Source of the DNA: Trichopria drosophilae
Lineage: Eukaryota > Arthropoda > Insecta > Hymenoptera > Diapriidae
Direction of reading: 5' to 3'
Length of the DNA: 64,000 nt
NCBI GenBank assembly: GCA_030407085.1
Contig: CM059586.1
Coordinates: 14,836,001 to 14,900,000 of the forward strand
Shown here piece by piece: positions 59,480-64,000 of this stretch; positions within the stretch are counted from its first letter, which is position 1, and the number at the start of each line of letters is the position of its first letter. The position numbers were made by a program, and so were the translations under genes. Below the pieces are notes generated by a model that was not told the origin of the DNA, did no database searches, and was given only the letters and a program-made list of their open reading frames with translations.

Positions 59480-62400
59480 TTGCAATCAAAATTATTCCCG
59501 CATAATTTTTATGCGTGGACTTTTAAATCAGATTTTTTACATTCCCAAATTTTTGTAACATACAGCATACTGCACTACAATTTATATTAAATACCCATTT
59601 TTTATTTTTTTGTTAAAGAACATACAAGTTCGGAATAACTCGACATGAAAACTTACACGAACTTCTTCGACATCTCTCTATTTTACCACATTTTAGATTT
59701 TTGTGTGATGTACTACAATTTTTAAAATATGACTAAAAGAATTAAATAAACTTAAATGAAATTTTTAATAATTAAAACTTAAAAAGAGTGAAAATTTTTC
59801 TTTCGCAAGAGTAATGAAATCTTCGCGCTTTACACTGTAAATGAAAAATAACTCGAAGTGTCTCGTTTCAAAATAAAAAAAAAATACATTTTTAATTTTG
59901 TCATTTACATTTATAATTTAATTAAACTCGAACCCATTTAAATGATAGGTCGCATTTAATATTTAAAGTGCCTGTTATTAATACGTTAAATTTAATTGTC
60001 TAAATGTGTTATTAATTAATAACAGTTTAATTAAACTACATAAAAAAAGTGGACATAAATATTTTCAAATATATATTAGACTTCCACAATTATTTTTGAG
60101 TGACACGTACGTTCAAAAAATAAACATTTTTTTACTCTTTTTATGATCCGAAGGAAAAAAAACACTTTTTGAAAATATTATTAAATGCAAATTCTAATTA
60201 TTAAGTTAATATTATCAAAATTATATTAAGTTATTTCCGAATTTTAAAAAAATAGTTAATATAATAAATTAGGTATTTTTTCTGATGAAATTGCCTAAAA
60301 ATTGTCTAAAATTCAATTAACCCAACTTAAAGTTAGTCATACGATCTAAATGCAGCAGTAAAAATTACTAAATATTTAGTTCGTATTGGGCTAATTACCC
60401 ATCAAGTTAAGTTAACTAATTTCTTTCCAGTGATAGATATTGAATTCAGTGAGTGACTGTTTTACGGACAACAGGATTCTTCATAGTTTCATCTCACAAT
60501 TAGACTAGTAAAAAATCTTGCACTTGCAAGAAAAAGGAGGTGTTCCGTGTATCTGTAAAATTAAAATACTAAAAGCAACGCAATTATTAATGTCATTAAT
60601 TGAAACGGCACATTTTCATTAGAGAATATTTTTAAAAATCACATACATATTCCTGTTGCCCATTTAGTTTTTAATCTAAGTTTGTATAAAAAATAATTGA
60701 TTCATTACATATATGAAATTTTTATGATCAGCGCTTCATTAAAGAGTTTTCTAAATTTTTTAAGTTACACGTTCGTAGTTTGTTTAACGACTTACGGTTT
60801 TTAGAATGTCACATATTTGATGTTTGATTTAATGTTATTATTAAGTTGTTTTTGGTTTGAATTTTTTGCGGTTTGAAAAAAAAAACAATTCAATTTTATG
60901 TACTCTATATATGCTAAGTAATTTCCAATTGGTCAGATTAGAGAAAACTATACGATTACTGAATTTTAGATTTAGATTAATAGGAGGAAGCCATAAGCAT
61001 TAACTGTCTCAGTAACGGTAAGTTTCGGACGGTTGTAGTGAGATAAATATCTTCAAAATTTGTAAACAAAAGCACTTAATGGTTGAGAAATTAATATGTT
61101 TACAAAATTTTCGAAAAGGTATACTTGAACAGAGTTTTAATTAATTTCTACAACAAAATTTACAATTTTACTTTTTGTGATAAAATATTTTCACAAATTT
61201 AAGATACCTAATTCGTTTCTTCCGGAGTGATCAAACATTATTTTGCGAGTTTAATACAAACAAAAATACTTACAGTTTAATACAAACAAAATAAAATAAC
61301 ATTTTTTCAAAATATTTTATTACAACAAACCTTAAAGACATTTTTAATTAAAATGCATCGGTCAAAAATAACATTTTCATGTTCTTCACTTATTGCATTT
61401 AAGAGAACTAAGTAATTTAAATCGCTTATATAAAAACTGAAAAAATTAATATTTCGATAGGTCTTTAGGATTTATGGTGTCGCCTTTCTTTTCGAATTCC
61501 TGCCGAGCAAAGCCAAATCGATCGTGATGGAAATCGATTACGATGCTGTGAATACACAACGCGTTCGTATTTTTGTCATTAACATGATCGATGGAGGTTC
61601 AACGAATATATTTATCTGAAGTCGAATAAAAGTAAAATCTGATACGAATTATCAAAGTAATCAAATCGATCATCGCAAATTACTTTTTGATCCAATGTTT
61701 GAAAGGAAGATTAATCTTTATTTTATTTCCCTGTTTGTGATAGGACGAAGGGTAATAGAAACTAATGTTTTCACTATCCGCATAATTTTATTTTAATTGT
61801 AATTATTGAAATAAATATCTTAGTATTTCATTGGATACATAGTCATTTCAGAGGGTACGTGTATTTATTTCTGAATACCAGAAGTAAACATTATGCAATA
61901 AATGTACACTGGAAAAATCTACTATCAACTGTTGTTAGATAGTGGATCTAAAATTAGTTAAAAAAAACTATATTTTTAGTTATGTTAATGTTGATGTAGT
62001 CGGTTTTTTTCAAATCATTGCTTCATAGATGAACATTTTTGTATTTGATTAGCATTTCAGACAAGTTACCTGATGCAATTATTCTAACTACTTTTTTTAT
62101 TGTTTTCAATAAATTGTTTTTAATCTTTTAAATCTATATTATATAAAGTATAAGTTAAAAAAAATAAATGTAAGTTTCTAATATATACTAGTAACTTACA
62201 GATTGACTAACTTGTGTACAGTGCGGTTCAAATTTAAGAACAGCAAATTGCTCATATCGGTTTGTTGCCAAGATGAAAACAATAAAATAAAGTCCAAATG
62301 TATAATACAATACTAAAAAATATAATAACTAAAAATATGTAATAAAACACTAATGTTATAATGTTTTAGTAATAGAAGATAATGTGAAAAACGCACGCCG

Positions 62401-62553
62401 ATTTGCATTTCACTAATCAATCGATTATTCTTATACCTCATTTGAGTAAAAAAATGCTCAAATCCATTCAATTGTAAACTCATATTCAATCCCTTAAATA
62501 TAAATTACAAGAAACAAAAATTGAACTGTCAAAAATAAAGATGAATTTTTTAC
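59480..62553. other. Long A+T-rich DNA
   Basis: No supported gene. TACAGTGCGGTTCAAATTTA at 62217 resembles a single Tc1/mariner-type end without a partner. A CCAGTG end-like sequence lies near 60428. Confidence 0.45.
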
Positions 62554-62708
62554 CTTAACGGCAAGTGTATCATAGCAAATTAATTTTTCTCTCCATGCAC
62601 ACGCTTCCTCTCGAACAAGTTCTGCCAACCTCAGCAAAAAACTCTCGTATCCCGAATTCCACGTAACTTTATCGATCGATCTAAAATCTAAAGCCACGAT
62701 TCGCGGTA
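62554..62708 (-). CDS. Possible internal coding exon, unrecognised
   Basis: On the minus strand an acceptor (CTTAATTTTCGGTAG) at 62709 is followed by a continuously open 155-bp stretch ending ...GTTAAG at 62554, directly before GTAAAA, a usable donor. The encoded residues (VTWNSGYESFLLRLAEL, then EEACAWREKL, then DTLAVK) have balanced helical composition unlike translated A+T-rich DNA, and the segment is richer in G+C than its flanks. No ATG begins the frame, so it would be an internal exon. No family is recognised and no partner exon is proven. Confidence 0.3.
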
Positions 62709-63240
62709 CTACCGAAAATTAAGAACCACCCGACTACGCTCTGCACTTGCAACTGAAACAGGTATTCTGTGTTTCACATAGTAGAACCCTTAACTTTCCG
62801 GTGACCTTGGCTATCGTAATTTGTGTGTACGGACCGCCCCGGCATTGGCAAGCCTTTTGCTTCGAGTTCCTTAAGCAGTAAATCAGAGCGCGAAGAAATA
62901 CGCATATACCCGCTGGGGAAAAGGTGCAGGAGGAAGAATCGATCCGACGGGCCTTAGAAAAAGGTCTGCTCCATTTTCAAAAAACCTCTTTTGCGGGATC
63001 ATAGCGCGAATTTCAAGGTTGCCCATTAGAGCAGGTACGTGGCCCGATGACCGGACGCCTTGTTTTGCATAACTCCGTAACCCTTGGGGAGTCCTACAAG
63101 GGACATGCACCCGCTCGTCCCTCATCAGGAGGGCTGCTGGTGATTTCAAAAAATTCGTTCTGCTTCAGTTTTCGACAATGAACAAGGCCGTTGCAGTTCT
63201 TTTGAAAACGAACCGCGGTTTACGGATGTGGCAGACTTAC
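62709..63240. other. G+C-richer DNA, unassigned
   Basis: Lies between two candidate exons on the minus strand. An 88-codon minus-strand frame (62883-63149) is unrecognised and has no clear splice boundaries. Confidence 0.35.
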
Positions 63241-63508
63241 GATTTTCACGATTTTCATCATGTGACGTGGGAAACGGTTGCAGTGGCATTCGCTGAAGGG
63301 TGATGTTCATAAGAATCTTTTCTTCGAATGTGGGATCAAGCAAATTACTAACGATGGATATCATACAAGGAATTAAGTAGGGAAATTCATTTTTCCAAAA
63401 TTGTTTTCCTCTACGTTTGATTGCTGGGGATCCGGGTGGTCCGATGGAAAAAAATGACAAATGTGGACCAGTTTTGGTGAATAGGCGTGCTGAGAAGAAT
63501 TCCGGCTT
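63241..63508 (-). CDS. Possible internal coding exon, unrecognised
   Basis: On the minus strand a pyrimidine-rich acceptor (TTTCTTTCGAATAACTGTTTTAG) ends at 63509. The next 268 bases are open in one frame up to AAAATC at 63241, followed by the consensus donor GTAAGT (63235-63240). Residues begin KPEFFSARLFTKTGP and later include FWKNEFPYLIP and LDPTFEEKILMN. Consensus splice signals at both edges of an open 89-codon stretch make this the best exon candidate here. No known family matches, and the frame does not obviously continue into the candidate at 62554-62708. Confidence 0.35.
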
Positions 63509-64000
63509 CTAAAACAGTTATTCGAAAGAAAACTTCCTGATTTTTTTTTATTCTGTCTCTATTATTCATTTCATGGACATCATTTGTATTCGTAATGTTT
63601 TATTTTCTTCCAATGGAAGGGAGACACATTTTTAATTATCGTAAAGTCCTGGAAAATCAAAATTTAAATCAAAGTTTTAATCTATAGTCTTGTCTACCTA
63701 TTTTAACGAGAACGTAGGAACGTTACTCTACTTTCCATGTTTAAAACGAATCTTTGTTCAGGAAGTGAATTGAATGTTATTAACAGTCGGCTGATTATCC
63801 GATGAATTGCAAAGTTCTGGAAGCGGAAAATTAACTTGCGAAATTGGCAAGAGAAGTTGTCGACATTGGACGTTCGCCATGTGGATAAAGCGAAAAGCTG
63901 CTGGAATAGACGAGTCCTTGGAATTATGACAAGCGTGAAACTAGATTTTAAATATTTATTTAATCTTCTTTATTTAGTAATGTAATTAACTTGATTTCAT
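63509..64000. other. A+T-rich DNA, nothing recognised
   Basis: No gene, repeat or RNA recognised to the window end. Confidence 0.5.

Noticed and set aside
62217..62245. Tc1-like end TACAGTGCGGTTCAAATTTA
   Set aside because: No partner end or transposase frame within the window; a single 20-bp resemblance is not enough to call an element.
1..64000. CRISPR arrays, rRNA genes, bacterial operons or known microRNA precursors
   Set aside because: No regularly spaced repeat-spacer arrays, rRNA-like blocks, ribosome-binding-site gene strings or recognised insect microRNA seed-plus-hairpin sequences were seen.

Overview
The window looks like non-coding DNA from an insect, most probably a hymenopteran (ant-, bee- or wasp-like). 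This is an inference from three things: a very A+T-rich background with G+C- and CpG-rich islands in which CpG is not depleted, no bacterial gene layout, and many small eukaryotic mobile elements. One dispersed protein family, at 24.8-25.9 kb, is one I know as a multicopy family in arthropod genomes. No open reading frame could be tied to a conserved host gene. The longest (213 codons at 41192) and nearly all others look like chance openings, or lie in repeats or CpG islands. The window is best read as a repeat-rich intergenic or large-intron region.

Layout. 0-5 kb: A+T-rich DNA, two CpG-rich islands and two short elements with piggyBac-like ends. 5.2-6.1 kb: a large foldback repeat carrying a GATTACGAATCTGA motif that recurs across the window. 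7.85-8.07 kb: an inverted array of TATATTTG motifs around a TGACGTCA site. 10.8-14.3 kb: the largest block of CpG-rich islands. 16-21 kb: several ATGGCGG-containing repeats, an 87-bp palindromic element and a short retroposon ending in (TTA)n. 24.2-25.9 kb: a possible terminal exon on the minus strand, then a decayed transposon-type gene split by a 253-bp element whose removal restores a codon. 27-32.4 kb: CpG islands, a minisatellite and two foldbacks. 35.1-39.8 kb: the richest mobile-element cluster. It holds a foldback with a nested retroposon, a B-box-bearing tRNA-like sequence, a piggyBac-like miniature element with TTAA duplications, a 748-bp palindromic element with eight TCAAGGTCA sites, a solo LTR with a perfect 5-bp duplication, and another tRNA-like sequence abutting a foldback. 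40.7-41.1 kb: a set of hairpins with 6-nt loops. 41.4-42.3 kb: a pyrimidine-rich CpG island. 44.4-45.2 kb: a degenerate TGATCAG minisatellite. 46.0-46.3 kb: a compact triple copy of the ATGGCGG repeat. 48.1-48.5 kb: an unrecognised broken reading frame. 53.7-59.5 kb: four inverted-repeat elements. 62.5-63.5 kb: a G+C-richer area with two splice-bounded open frames on the minus strand.

No operon or pathway can be described. The notable biology is in the repeats: several families are inverted-repeat elements that carry dense copies of sequences resembling nuclear-receptor (TCAAGGTCA) or YY1/Pleiohomeotic (AAGATGGCGGC, CGCCATTTT) binding sites. All element boundaries were read by eye from the sequence. 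Superfamily names rest on end sequences and target duplications, not on database matches.
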